Part shown: one piece after another, positions 26,116-36,302 of the stretch
How positions within the stretch are numbered: position 1 is the stretch's first letter
Layout: every line of letters begins with the position of its first letter
Assembly: GCA_029251405.1 (NCBI GenBank)
Contig: JAQXDK010000020.1
Location: forward strand, 1 to 64,000
Source of the DNA: Flavobacteriales bacterium
GTDB lineage: Bacteria > Bacteroidota > Bacteroidia > Flavobacteriales_D > Parvicellaceae
Reading direction: 5' to 3'
DNA length: 64,000 nucleotides
The notes under the pieces: model-generated
Told to the model about the DNA's origin: nothing
Database searches by the model: none
Seen by the model: the letters and a program-made list of their open reading frames with translations, nothing else
Program-made: the position numbers and the translations under genes

Positions 26116-27471
26116 ATGACAGATAATTACTACAAAGTATTGGGAAAGATAATTACAACGTTAGCCCTTACATTTTCTTTATTTCACTTCATTGCACAAG
26201 ATGGAGAAAAATTATTTAAAGCAAATTGTGCTTCATGTCACAATCCTATCAAAAATGCTACTGGACCGAAAATGCAGGGGGTTCTTCAAAAGTGGCAAGA
26301 TGCTGGTGAAGGGGATTTAATATATGAATGGGTTCAAAATCCTTCAAAACTTTACAACAGCGGAAAGTCTAAAATGGCCAAAGCTATTTGGGATTGGTCT
26401 CCTACTGCGATGACACCACAAGGTCATTTATCTAAAGAAGAAGTGGGGTCTATTTTTACTTATGTAGATGGATATGCTCCTCCAGTAGCTGCTGTTGTTG
26501 GTGGTGCTGATTCTGGTTCTGCAAGTGGTGCCCCTGATGACTCTTCTGATTACTGGTGGTGGGTAATTTCATTTATTTTAATATTTGTGCTTTTTGCAAT
26601 TTTTGGTGTTCGTAGAGAATTATCTGCTGCAATCGCAGTAAAAGAAGGAAAAGAAATAGATCCCAAGAGAACCTTTGCAACAAGCGCAAGAGAATGGTTT
26701 TTAAGAAACTGGTTTGTAACCATGTTGCTTATTGTTGGTATAGCTTTATTTTCTGGAGTTGAATTATTTGGTAGGTTATATCAACTAGGAGTTTATCAAG
26801 ATTACATGCCTTCACAACCAGTAGCTTACTCACATAAATTACATGCAGGTAAAATGGCTATTGAATGTAAATATTGCCATCACTCAGCAGAAAAATCTAA
26901 ACATGCAGGAATACCTTCTGTCAATGTTTGTATGAATTGTCATGCCATGGTTCATGAAGGCCCACAGTATGGTACTGAAGAGATAGGAAAGCTTCACAAG
27001 GCAGCCGGATATAACAAGAACAAACAGGCTTATAATTTAGATGAATTTGGAAAAAGAATTGAAGAGCCTATTGTTTGGAATAAAGCTCATAATCTCCCTG
27101 ATCATGTTTTCTTTAGTCACGCTCAACACGTTCATCCTAACACTGCAAATATTGATTGTAGACAATGTCATGGACCAGTACAAACTTATACTCTTGGTAG
27201 AGTCTCTACCATAGACGAAGTTAATGCCTATGCTAAGACTGATGAGGGAATGGAAAAAGGTCTCATCCAGCTTACTAAGCCTTTATTGACCATGGGTTGG
27301 TGTATTGAGTGTCATAACAAAAAGGAAATTGATTTAACAAGTTCAGGTTACTATGAGGAAATACATAATAGACTAAAATTAAGAGCTGATGTTAACAATA
27401 ATATTTTCGAAGATGATAAAGTCACGGTTAAAGAATTGGGTGGTTGGGAATGTGCTAAATGTCATTACTAA
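26116..27471 (+). CDS. actA: Alternative complex III subunit A, multiheme cytochrome c
   Basis: 451 residues. Six heme-binding CxxCH motifs: CASCH (38-42) in an N-terminal monoheme cytochrome c domain, and CKYCH (251), CMNCH (272), CRQCH (348), CIECH (396) and CAKCH (446) in the C-terminal cytochrome c3-like domain. A signal peptide is at the start, and hydrophobic helices at about 146-165 and 195-215 lie between the two parts. ActA is the pentaheme electron-output subunit of alternative complex III; the extra monoheme domain gives a sixth heme. First gene of the eight-gene respiratory operon. The motif count is directly visible; the role follows from the family. Confidence 0.95.
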   Translation: MTDNYYKVLGKIITTLALTFSLFHFIAQDGEKLFKANCASCHNPIKNATGPKMQGVLQKWQDAGEGDLIYEWVQNPSKLYNSGKSKMAKAIWDWSPTAMTPQGHLSKEEVGSIFTYVDGYAPPVAAVVGGADSGSASGAPDDSSDYWWWVISFILIFVLFAIFGVRRELSAAIAVKEGKEIDPKRTFATSAREWFLRNWFVTMLLIVGIALFSGVELFGRLYQLGVYQDYMPSQPVAYSHKLHAGKMAIECKYCHHSAEKSKHAGIPSVNVCMNCHAMVHEGPQYGTEEIGKLHKAAGYNKNKQAYNLDEFGKRIEEPIVWNKAHNLPDHVFFSHAQHVHPNTANIDCRQCHGPVQTYTLGRVSTIDEVNAYAKTDEGMEKGLIQLTKPLLTMGWCIECHNKKEIDLTSSGYYEEIHNRLKLRADVNNNIFEDDKVTVKELGGWECAKCHY

Positions 27472-27487
27472 TAGATATTAAAAGTTT

Positions 27488-30400
27488 ATGAGCAATAAAA
27501 AGACATATTGGAAAGGTTACGACGAAAAACATCAAACACCAGAGTTTGTTGTGTCAGCTGAAAATGAATTTAAGAAAGACGTTCCTGTAGATGAATTTTT
27601 AGGTTCTCAAGATATAAATGATCTTAAATCAGGTCGAAGAGATTTTCTTAAATACATGGGATTTAGTGTAGCTGCTGCAACTTTAGCCTCGTGTGAATCT
27701 CCTGTAATCAAGTCCATACCCTACGTTAACAAACCTGAAGAAATTACTCCTGGCGTTGCTAATTGGTATTCTACTTCTTATTACGATGGTAATGATTTTG
27801 CTAATGTTTTGGTTAAATCAAGAGAAGGAAGACCTATTTGGCTTAAAGGAAAATCTGACGGTTTTACTTCAGGTGGTTTAATTCCAAGAATTTCTACTTC
27901 AGTTTTAAATTTATACAATTCTGCAAGACTAGAAGGTCCTATTAAAGATTCAAATCCAACCAGTTGGAGTACATTAGACTTGGATATTGCTAACAGACTT
28001 AAGAAAATTGCCGATAAAGGTGGAAACATCAGAATACTTAGCAATACTATTATTTCACCATCTACCAAATCTGTAATTAAAGATTTTTCAAATTCATTTA
28101 CAAAAACAAATGAAGATGAAACTGTAACTAACACAGTAAAACATGTTCAATACGATGCAGTTTCTTATTTTGGTTTGAGGAAAGCAAATGAATTAACCTT
28201 TGGAGAGTCATTTATACCAAGTTACGCTTTTGATAAATCTAAAGTTGTTGTTTCAGTTGGTGCAGATTTTATAGCTAATTGGTTGTTGCCTACTAAGTTT
28301 AGTACTGACTTTTCAAAAACAAGAAAACCTGAGAATCAGTGGATGTCTAAACATTACCAGTTAGAATCTGTTATGTCGTTATCTGGTGCAAATGCTGATG
28401 TGAGAGGTCAGATTAAACCATCTCAAAAAGGTTTGATCGTTAAATCACTTTTAGGTGCAATTTCCTCAAAATATGAAAAAGTATCTGTAAATGATAAAAT
28501 TGATAATTTAATTGCAAATATTGCTAAGGATTTATTAGCAAATACAGGTGAATCTATTGTTATTTGTGATTCAAATGATGCTAACACTCAAGTACTTGTT
28601 AATGCAATCAATCAAGAATTAGGAAACTATAACAAAACAATAAATATTGACCAAAAGATAAATCTTTTTCAAGCAAAAGACGATCAGGTCATGGATTTAG
28701 TTGACGAAATCAAGAACGGTTCAGTAGATGCCTTAATAGTTTACGGATCTAATCCAATTTATTCACTTCCTAATGTTTCAGAATTATCTGAAGCATTAAA
28801 AAATATTCCGTTATCAATTTCTTTTTCTGAGTTTAATGATGAAACTGCTTCGTGTTGTGAATATGTTTGTCCAGATCACAACTACCTTGAATCTTGGTGT
28901 GACTTAGAACCTGTTTCAGGACATTATTCTTTACAACAACCTTTAATTAAACCCCTTTACAATACAAGGCAAGCTCAAGAGTCTTTATTGGTTTGGTCCG
29001 GAAATGCAACTAGAACAAATTCAGAAAGTGAAGTTTTTCACGATTACATTCAAAATAATTGGATAAGTAAAAGTTATGGTAATCAATCGGACTATTTAAC
29101 TTTTGGTGAATTTTGGAACTGGTCAGTTCATAATGGTTTTACTAATTCAAAATCACCTAAATCTGAATTTGTATTTACAGAAGATGTCTCAAAATATGTT
29201 AATGCTGTTCAAACACAATCAGAAAACTCAGGCTTTGAATTATTAGTTTATCAAAAAGAATTAGGTATTGGTAATCACGCAGCAAATCCATGGTTACAAG
29301 AATTGCCAGATGCTGTAGCTAAAGTCGTTTGGGATAATTTTATAACAATGGCTCCTTCAGATTGTTTTAAGACCTTCAACATTGACAATAACAACCCTAA
29401 GGCTGCTTGGGATGGAATCCATCTAGGTCAGGAAGAGCCTGCCTTTGTTGCTTTAGTGAAAACAAATGAAAGTGAGTTGAAACTACCGGTATATCCTATG
29501 CCTGGACAAACTCCGGGAACTATTGGTATTTCAGCAGGATATGGTAGAGCAAAAAATGGTGAAGTTATTGGTAAACCTGCTTTTCAATGTGATGAATTTG
29601 GAAATCATCTAGAAGATGAAAATGGTAACTTAATTCCAGTCGGTGGTAACGCGTTCAATTTTGTAACTTATTCTAATAAATCTTTTAAATATTCCAATAA
29701 TGTAGAAGTTGTTCCAACTGATGAAAAGTATGCATTAGCGTGTACTCAAACCCATCATACCATAATGGGTAGAACTTCGATTGTTAAAGAAACAACATAT
29801 GATTTTTGGAAAGATAATCACGAATCTAACCAAGAAGCATATAATCCAAAAATAAAGCTACACAGCCACGCTGAAGGTGGACATTCAGAAGTCAATGCTA
29901 CTGAGTATTCTTTGTGGGACGAACATCCAGTTGAAAAAGTAGGTCACCGATGGGGAATGTCTATTGATCTTTCATCTTGTAATGGATGTGGTGTATGTAT
30001 AACTGCCTGTCATTCTGAAAACAATGTTCCTGTTGTAGGAAAAGATGAAGTTAGAAGATCAAGAGACATGCATTGGTTAAGAATGGATAGGTACTTTTCT
30101 TCGATAGAAGATGATAATAGAAAAGAGTGGGAGAGCTCTAAAAAAGTTGAAGGTGATTTTGATTATGGAAAACTAGAAGTTCCAGAAGAAAATCCTTCAG
30201 TTGTTTTCATGCCAATGTTATGTCAGCATTGTAATCATGCTCCTTGTGAGACAGTTTGTCCTGTTGCAGCAACAACTCACAGTAACGAAGGCCTAAATAT
30301 GATGACTTACAACCGATGTATTGGTACTAGATATTGTGCAAATAACTGTCCTTATAAAGTGAGAAGATTTAATTGGTTTAATTACAGAGATTACAGAAAA

Positions 30401-30796
30401 TTCAAGAATTTCAATCCAACCCAAGATCAAATGGCAAGAATGGTTTTAAATCCTGATGTTGTTGTAAGGTCAAGAGGTGTTATGGAGAAGTGTAGTTTTT
30501 GTGTTCAAAGAATTCAAGCTGGGAAGTTAACCGCTAAAAAAGAATCTAGACCTGTTATTGATGGAGACGTAACCACTGCATGTTCCGATGCTTGTCCAAA
30601 TGACTGCATAACATTTGGAGACTGGAACGATAACGAATCTAAAATAAGAGAAGTATCTAAGTCGGATAGATCTTACCAAGCTTTAGAAGAAGTTGGAGTT
30701 AAACCTAATATTTGGTATCAGTTAAAAGTTCGTAATATAGATGAGGAAGTAGCAGTAAATACGGTCTCTGAAGAATCACATTCTGAACACCATTAA
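27488..30796 (+). CDS. actB: Alternative complex III subunit B, molybdopterin-like and iron-sulfur protein
   Basis: 1102 residues, the fusion form. An internal Tat-type signal (GRRDFLKYMGFSVAAATLAS) is followed by CESP, which may act as a lipobox. Residues about 60-760 form a molybdopterin-oxidoreductase-like domain that in this family binds no molybdenum. Residues about 800-1050 carry ferredoxin-type clusters, with cysteine groups in SSCNGCGVCITACHSENN, LCQHCNHAPCETVCPV, YCANNCPYKVRRFN and MEKCSFCVQRI. It passes electrons from the quinol site to ActA and faces the periplasm. It begins 17 nt after actA. Confidence 0.95.
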   Translation: MSNKKTYWKGYDEKHQTPEFVVSAENEFKKDVPVDEFLGSQDINDLKSGRRDFLKYMGFSVAAATLASCESPVIKSIPYVNKPEEITPGVANWYSTSYYDGNDFANVLVKSREGRPIWLKGKSDGFTSGGLIPRISTSVLNLYNSARLEGPIKDSNPTSWSTLDLDIANRLKKIADKGGNIRILSNTIISPSTKSVIKDFSNSFTKTNEDETVTNTVKHVQYDAVSYFGLRKANELTFGESFIPSYAFDKSKVVVSVGADFIANWLLPTKFSTDFSKTRKPENQWMSKHYQLESVMSLSGANADVRGQIKPSQKGLIVKSLLGAISSKYEKVSVNDKIDNLIANIAKDLLANTGESIVICDSNDANTQVLVNAINQELGNYNKTINIDQKINLFQAKDDQVMDLVDEIKNGSVDALIVYGSNPIYSLPNVSELSEALKNIPLSISFSEFNDETASCCEYVCPDHNYLESWCDLEPVSGHYSLQQPLIKPLYNTRQAQESLLVWSGNATRTNSESEVFHDYIQNNWISKSYGNQSDYLTFGEFWNWSVHNGFTNSKSPKSEFVFTEDVSKYVNAVQTQSENSGFELLVYQKELGIGNHAANPWLQELPDAVAKVVWDNFITMAPSDCFKTFNIDNNNPKAAWDGIHLGQEEPAFVALVKTNESELKLPVYPMPGQTPGTIGISAGYGRAKNGEVIGKPAFQCDEFGNHLEDENGNLIPVGGNAFNFVTYSNKSFKYSNNVEVVPTDEKYALACTQTHHTIMGRTSIVKETTYDFWKDNHESNQEAYNPKIKLHSHAEGGHSEVNATEYSLWDEHPVEKVGHRWGMSIDLSSCNGCGVCITACHSENNVPVVGKDEVRRSRDMHWLRMDRYFSSIEDDNRKEWESSKKVEGDFDYGKLEVPEENPSVVFMPMLCQHCNHAPCETVCPVAATTHSNEGLNMMTYNRCIGTRYCANNCPYKVRRFNWFNYRDYRKFKNFNPTQDQMARMVLNPDVVVRSRGVMEKCSFCVQRIQAGKLTAKKESRPVIDGDVTTACSDACPNDCITFGDWNDNESKIREVSKSDRSYQALEEVGVKPNIWYQLKVRNIDEEVAVNTVSEESHSEHH

Positions 30797-30807
30797 ATAA
30801 AATTAAA

Positions 30808-32217
30808 ATGCATAAAGAGTCAGATATACGATTACCATTAATATTAGGAGATAAGTCTTACAAGGACATCACTGACGATGTTATTAGACCAATAGAAGCT
30901 AATCCACCAAAAACTTGGTATTTATTATTAATGATTTCTGTTGTTATTGCATTGTGGGGTATAGGATGTATCGTTTATTTGCTTGGAACAGGTGTTGGTG
31001 TTTGGGGGTTAAATAAAACTGTTGGATGGGCATGGGATATTACTAATTTCGTTTGGTGGGTTGGAATCGGTCATGCTGGAACTCTTATTTCAGCTGTTTT
31101 ACTTTTATTCAGACAAAAATGGAGATTTGCAATTAATAGAGCTGCTGAAGCTATGACAATTTTTGCTGTAATGATGGCGGGTCTTTTCCCTCTAATTCAT
31201 ATGGGTAGATTATGGCTTGGTTATTGGGTTTTTCCTTTACCAAATCAATTCGGTTCCTTGTGGGTTAATTTTAATTCGCCGTTGTTATGGGATGTTTTCG
31301 CTATTTCAACTTATTTTTCGGTTTCATTGGTGTTTTGGTACATCGGTTTAATACCTGATTTTGCAACAATTAGAGACAGAGTAACCAAACCTATATTTAA
31401 AAAAGTTTATAGAGTTTTAAGTTTTGGTTGGACTGGAGATGCAAAAGCTTGGAACAGATTTGAACAAGTATCATTAGTATTAGCTGGACTTGCTACACCA
31501 CTTGTATTTTCTGTGCATTCAATTGTCTCCTTTGATTTTGCTACTTCTGTAATACCGGGATGGCATACTACGATTTTTCCACCTTATTTTGTGTCCGGTG
31601 CTGTTTTTTCAGGTTTTGCCATGGTTCAGACACTTATGTTGATTTTAAGAAAAGCATATAAACTAGAAGCTTATTTACATGTTAAGCATATAGAATATAT
31701 GAATATTGTAATTATTGTAACAGGCTCTATTGTAGGTGTCGCTTATATAACAGAATTATTTGTTTCTTGGTATTCAGGTGTAGAATATGAGTCTTATGCA
31801 TTCCTAAATAGAGCAACTGGACCTTATTGGTGGTCTTATTGGGCAATGATGACATGTAATGTTATTTCTCCACAATTATTTTGGTTTAAAAAATTAAGAA
31901 CCAGTTTAATGTTTTCCTTTTTTATGTCAATCATCATAAACATAGGTATGTGGTTCGAACGATTTGTAATTATAGTCACATCTCTTCATAGAGACTATGT
32001 TCCTTCTTCTTGGACTTATTTCCATCCAACGTGGGTAGATATTGGTGTTTATATGGGAACATTAGGTATATTCTTTGTTTTATATCTATTGTTTTCAAGA
32101 TATTTCCCAGTACTTCCAATTGCGGAATTAAAAACAATATTAAAATCTTCAGGTAAAAATTACAAAGAAGATTACGGAAAAGGAAAAGGCTACTGGGATA
32201 AACATTCAGCTCATTAA
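30808..32217 (+). CDS. actC: Alternative complex III subunit C, NrfD-type membrane protein
   Basis: 469 residues with about ten membrane helices, the NrfD/PsrC fold that carries the quinol site. The first helix (WYLLLMISVVIALWGIGCIVYLL) follows a polar N-terminus. Conserved elements include the FVWWVGIGHAGTLISAVLLL stretch with its histidine, HMGRLWLGYWVFP, and HSIVSFDFATSVIPGWHTTIFPPYF. It begins 12 nt after actB and ends 10 nt before actD. Confidence 0.95.
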   Translation: MHKESDIRLPLILGDKSYKDITDDVIRPIEANPPKTWYLLLMISVVIALWGIGCIVYLLGTGVGVWGLNKTVGWAWDITNFVWWVGIGHAGTLISAVLLLFRQKWRFAINRAAEAMTIFAVMMAGLFPLIHMGRLWLGYWVFPLPNQFGSLWVNFNSPLLWDVFAISTYFSVSLVFWYIGLIPDFATIRDRVTKPIFKKVYRVLSFGWTGDAKAWNRFEQVSLVLAGLATPLVFSVHSIVSFDFATSVIPGWHTTIFPPYFVSGAVFSGFAMVQTLMLILRKAYKLEAYLHVKHIEYMNIVIIVTGSIVGVAYITELFVSWYSGVEYESYAFLNRATGPYWWSYWAMMTCNVISPQLFWFKKLRTSLMFSFFMSIIINIGMWFERFVIIVTSLHRDYVPSSWTYFHPTWVDIGVYMGTLGIFFVLYLLFSRYFPVLPIAELKTILKSSGKNYKEDYGKGKGYWDKHSAH

Positions 32218-32226
32218 AAAAAGATT

Positions 32227-32763
32227 ATGGCAGATAAGGTAATATTCGCGATGTATGATGATGATGACAAGCTAATGGATGGTGCTAAGCATCTAGTCGC
32301 TAACAAGGTTAAAGTTTCAGACGTTTATTCTCCGATGCCGTTACACGGAATAGACTCAATAATTGGAGTTGAACCAACTAGACTTGCAATTACAGCATTC
32401 ATGTATGGTTTAACAGGAACTATGCTTGCGATTATAGGAATTAGATACATGATGATTATTGATTGGCCTATGAATATTGGTGGTAAACCAAATTTTAGTT
32501 TAAAGGAAAACATGTTATCATTCGTACCTATATTTTTTGAGTTCACTGTTTTATGTGCTGCTCACGGAATGGCAATTACTTATTTAATTAGAAATAAAAC
32601 ATTGCCAGGAATGCCACCAAGAAATCCTGATCCAAGAACTACTGACGACAAATTCGTAATGGAGATAAAAACTTCTGATAACGCACATGTTTCTGAAAAA
32701 GATTTATCTAAGTTGATAAAAGATACAGGTTTTATTGAGATTGAAGAAAAAAGCATATTATGA
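32227..32763 (+). CDS. actD: Alternative complex III subunit D (DUF3341)
   Basis: 178 residues. It matches DUF3341 proteins with a soluble N-terminus (VIFAMYDDDDKLMDGAKHL, VSDVYSPMPLHGID) and two membrane helices (about 55-80 and 95-120: FVPIFFEFTVLCAAHGMAITYL). ActD is a structural membrane subunit of alternative complex III. Its stop overlaps the actE start by 4 nt (ATGA), implying coupled translation. Confidence 0.94.
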   Translation: MADKVIFAMYDDDDKLMDGAKHLVANKVKVSDVYSPMPLHGIDSIIGVEPTRLAITAFMYGLTGTMLAIIGIRYMMIIDWPMNIGGKPNFSLKENMLSFVPIFFEFTVLCAAHGMAITYLIRNKTLPGMPPRNPDPRTTDDKFVMEIKTSDNAHVSEKDLSKLIKDTGFIEIEEKSIL

Positions 32764-33437
32764 GTAAGACGAATTTTTCAATAGTTAAGTATTTATTTAC
32801 TGCAATAATTTTGCTAGTAATGGTATCCTGTGTTAAGCATCCTGACTCACCAGGTTTCGAATATGTAGATGATATGTTCAGATCTCAAGCTATAGAAGCC
32901 TATATTGACTATGGCTTAGTAGGAGATAAGACTAATGATTCTTTAAAAAATTCACTTTCTGCAAGAAAACCTGTTTCAGGTACAATCGCTTATAACGTTA
33001 ATAAAAAAATATCTCAAACAAATATGCCTTTTAATTATGGTTCTTCTGAAAATGAGAGAATAAGAGCGGGCGAGGAAGTATTATTACCTAGTCATTATTT
33101 TTCTTCATCAGAACTACAAAAAGAAAATATTGCAGAAGGAAAAAGACTCTACGGTCTATTTTGCGCTCATTGTCATGGCGACAAAGGTAATGGCGATGGA
33201 AAAGTTATTACAGTTGGTGGCTATCCTGCTGCACCTCCTGCTTATAATACTTTAAAAGATAGAAAGCCAGGTTCTGTATTTCATACCATCACTCATGGAA
33301 AAAATGCAATGGGTCCTCATGCATCACAGTTAAACAAAGATGAAAGATGGAAAGTTGCAATGTATGTAAGAACCATGCAGTTTGATGGAGATTTGAATTT
33401 AGAAGAATTAATTTCTGGAAATTTAGAAGAAAAATAA
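32760..33437 (+). CDS. actE: Alternative complex III subunit E, monoheme cytochrome c lipoprotein
   Basis: 225 residues. The N-terminus has a lipobox (LVMVSC, cysteine about residue 22). One heme motif, CAHCH, is at residues 135-139 within AEGKRLYGLFCAHCHGDKGNGDG. A methionine ligand is likely in GKNAMGPHASQL. The subunit is a periplasmic, membrane-tethered cytochrome handling electron output. Overlaps actD by 4 nt; actF follows 10 nt later. Confidence 0.94.
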   Translation: MSKTNFSIVKYLFTAIILLVMVSCVKHPDSPGFEYVDDMFRSQAIEAYIDYGLVGDKTNDSLKNSLSARKPVSGTIAYNVNKKISQTNMPFNYGSSENERIRAGEEVLLPSHYFSSSELQKENIAEGKRLYGLFCAHCHGDKGNGDGKVITVGGYPAAPPAYNTLKDRKPGSVFHTITHGKNAMGPHASQLNKDERWKVAMYVRTMQFDGDLNLEELISGNLEEK

Positions 33438-33447
33438 ATTATATAAA

Positions 33448-34959
33448 ATGAACTATAAAATTTCAGATAAAGCAAAAAAAGTTACTCTTGGAGTTGCAAT
33501 TGTTGGTTTAGTTTTATTAGTTATTGGATTCTTTCAACAAAAAGAGTTTGTTTATGCCAATAAAATAGACGATCACTCTGTTGAAATTAAATACAATGGT
33601 CATGCTGATCAAGACGCCCAAAATGCTCTTAAAGAATCCATCACTTCAAAATTAACTGGTTATGACATCGAAATTCATGATGCTAATCATGGCCATAACG
33701 AGCATGCAACCAATGATGATTCTCATGGACATCACGGACCTACTTTCTTATGGAACATACACTTTAAACACGCTGAAAATCATTCATCTCTAATTGGAAG
33801 TCATGAAAGTGGGGCAGATATTTTAATTGATAAAGTAAATAACGGTGAAATATCTTTTTTTGATAATGGTTTTAGAAGATTTTGGTCCAATCTTCTTGTT
33901 AATGGTTTTTTCTTTTTTGGTATTGCCCTTGGAGCATTATTTTATTTGGCATTACATTATGCAACTGAATCAGGTTGGGGTGTTGTGTTGCTAAGAATTT
34001 TTGAAGGAATTATGTCTGCAATGCCAATTGGTATTGGTGTTTTACTTGTAGTTTTTTTAGCAGGTTCTTTTGGTGCCCACCACATATATCCATGGATGGA
34101 TTCAGATCTTTTAGATCCAAATTCATCTCATTTTGATCCTATTATTTATGGAAAAAAGGCTTATTTAAATCTACCATTCTTTTGGATAAGAGTCGTAGCA
34201 TATTTCACCACTTTTTATCTTTTCTTAAAATGGTTTAAGAAAAAATCGAAAGAACAAGATGAAATTGGTGGTACCGAGAGTCATTTTAAAATGTACAGAA
34301 GAGGAGCTTTGTTTTTAGTCTTTTTTGCTGTTTTTTCTTCAACCATGTCTTGGGATTTTATAATGTCGATTGACACCCATTGGTTTAGTACTTTATTTGG
34401 TTGGTATGTTTTTTCCGGTATTTGGTTAAGTGGTATGATTATGGTAATGATGATTACACTTTACCTTAGAAAAGGTGGTTTTCTCCCTAATGTTAATGAG
34501 AGTCATATACACGATGTCGGTAAATGGATGTTTGCCCTAAGTTTCTTATGGAGTTACTTATGGTTTTCACAATTCATGCTAATTTGGTATTCGAATATCC
34601 CGGAAGAAGTTATTTATTTTACAGAAAGAATTGAAAATTATAAACTTTTATTCTTCGGAACTTTTATTGTTAATTTTTTCTTTCCTATGGTCTTCTTTAT
34701 GTCCAGAGATACCAAAAGATCTGCAGGATTTTTAATTGTAATAGGTCTGATAATTTTTATAGGTCATTGGTTTGATGTTTTCAATATGGTTATGCCAGGA
34801 ACACTATTTGACCAATGGGAAATAGGTTTATTAGAAATAGGAATGTTTTTAATGTTCTTAGGGGTCTTTGTTTACACTGTTCTGAATGCCATTTCAAAAT
34901 CACCGTTACTCCAAAAAAATCATCCATTTTTGGAAGAAAGTAAACACCATGAATATTAA
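33448..34959 (+). CDS. actF: Alternative complex III subunit F, NrfD-like membrane protein
   Basis: 503 residues with about ten membrane helices, a second NrfD-like subunit without quinol-site function in solved relatives. The N-terminal helix (VTLGVAIVGLVLLVIGFFQ) is followed by a polar insertion rich in histidine (about 72-110, with DANHGHNEHATNDDSHGHHG). The helices include GFFFFGIALGALFYLALHY and FLWSYLWFSQFMLIWYSNIPEE. Co-transcribed with actE (10-nt gap) and coxB (13-nt gap). Confidence 0.93.
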   Translation: MNYKISDKAKKVTLGVAIVGLVLLVIGFFQQKEFVYANKIDDHSVEIKYNGHADQDAQNALKESITSKLTGYDIEIHDANHGHNEHATNDDSHGHHGPTFLWNIHFKHAENHSSLIGSHESGADILIDKVNNGEISFFDNGFRRFWSNLLVNGFFFFGIALGALFYLALHYATESGWGVVLLRIFEGIMSAMPIGIGVLLVVFLAGSFGAHHIYPWMDSDLLDPNSSHFDPIIYGKKAYLNLPFFWIRVVAYFTTFYLFLKWFKKKSKEQDEIGGTESHFKMYRRGALFLVFFAVFSSTMSWDFIMSIDTHWFSTLFGWYVFSGIWLSGMIMVMMITLYLRKGGFLPNVNESHIHDVGKWMFALSFLWSYLWFSQFMLIWYSNIPEEVIYFTERIENYKLLFFGTFIVNFFFPMVFFMSRDTKRSAGFLIVIGLIIFIGHWFDVFNMVMPGTLFDQWEIGLLEIGMFLMFLGVFVYTVLNAISKSPLLQKNHPFLEESKHHEY

Positions 34960-34972
34960 TTTTTAAAAGATT

Positions 34973-36274
34973 ATGGAAATAAAGTTTATAATTATTATTA
35001 CAGTAGCACTCTTTTTCATTGCCTTGGTGCAATTAATGAAGATATATGATCTTGCAGCTAAAGTAAGAGGTGAAAAGTCTCAAGAGAAGGTCTCTAGAAG
35101 CGAAAACATGTTGATGGCTAATTTAATGTTGGTCTTTATGGTTGTTTTCTTTGGTTTTGTAATTTGGTTGATCTCTAAATATGGTTCAAACTCTGGACTG
35201 TATACTTCTGCCACAATTCACGGAAGAGATATAGATGAATTATTGATGTTCAATTGGTGGATTATTCTTCCAGTTTTTTTTATAACGAATACGCTGTTAT
35301 TTGGTTTCTCATGGAAATATTATCACAGAGAAGAAAGAACAGCCTTATATTATCCACACAACAACAAACTTGAGGCTGTATGGACGATTGTCCCAGCAAT
35401 TGTTTTAGCGTTCATCGTTATTTATGGTTTAATGACTTGGAATAAAATTATGTATAACCAAGAAAAAGGAGAAATAGTTGAGGTATATGGATATCAATTT
35501 GGTTGGATTGTAAGGTATTCAGGTGTAGACAATACACTTGGAAAAGCAGATTATAAAATGGTTTCTGCTACAAACCCACTTGGAGTTATTACAGAAAGTA
35601 CAATTAAAGATACATATCTTGAAATTGATCAAAGAGTAAATGATATAGATTCTATATTGTCTAATAATATTAATGGTGATGGTGAATACTTATTGCCTGA
35701 ATCTAAAGTTGATAAGCTTCAAGAAGAATTAGATAGACATAAAAGAAGGAAATATAGAATCGAAGCATCTATCGACAGAAAAGAAAATAATGTTAATGTA
35801 TATGAATCCAGCAACGATGATATAATTGTACAAGAAATACACTTAGTAAAAGATCAACCTTATACATTTAAATTTAGATCAAAAGACGTTATTCATTGCC
35901 CTTGGTTTCCTCATTTCAGAGCACAAATAAATGCTGTACCAGGAATGGAAACCAGTTTTGCACTTACTCCTACTATTACCACTGCTGAAATGAGAGCAGA
36001 TCCAGACGTTCAAAAGCATTGGGAAAACATCAATGTTATCCATAACGAAAGAAAAAGAAGAATTGGTGAAGAAGAAGAAAGAGTTCTGTTTGATTATGTT
36101 CTTATGTGTAATAAAATTTGTGGGGCAGGTCATTCTAATATGCAATTAAAAGTAATTGTTGAAACACAAGAAGAATTTAACAACTGGATTGAGAATAATG
36201 GAGATAATAAACGTTTAACCTTTTCTGGCCAAGAAGTTAGTTGGAGTAAGACAAAAGAACAAGCATCTCTTTGA
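34973..36274 (+). CDS. coxB: Cytochrome c oxidase subunit II
   Basis: 433 residues, longer than usual. Four membrane helices in the first 170 residues, two more than the classic pair. The CuA domain follows: histidine H308 in DVIHCPWFPHFR, then C379-N-K-I-C383-x3-H387-x2-M390. The standard Glu between the two cysteines is Lys here, as I recall from other Bacteroidota. Two charged insertions interrupt the domain: about 195-285 (predicted helices around KVDKLQEELDRHKRRKYRIEASI) and about 343-373 (KHWENINVIHNERKRRIGEEEER). It receives electrons from cytochrome c; the act genes upstream fit a supercomplex with alternative complex III. Confidence 0.94.
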   Translation: MEIKFIIIITVALFFIALVQLMKIYDLAAKVRGEKSQEKVSRSENMLMANLMLVFMVVFFGFVIWLISKYGSNSGLYTSATIHGRDIDELLMFNWWIILPVFFITNTLLFGFSWKYYHREERTALYYPHNNKLEAVWTIVPAIVLAFIVIYGLMTWNKIMYNQEKGEIVEVYGYQFGWIVRYSGVDNTLGKADYKMVSATNPLGVITESTIKDTYLEIDQRVNDIDSILSNNINGDGEYLLPESKVDKLQEELDRHKRRKYRIEASIDRKENNVNVYESSNDDIIVQEIHLVKDQPYTFKFRSKDVIHCPWFPHFRAQINAVPGMETSFALTPTITTAEMRADPDVQKHWENINVIHNERKRRIGEEEERVLFDYVLMCNKICGAGHSNMQLKVIVETQEEFNNWIENNGDNKRLTFSGQEVSWSKTKEQASL

Positions 36275-36302
36275 TTTTTAAATTTGTAATAAATAATTTG
36301 AA

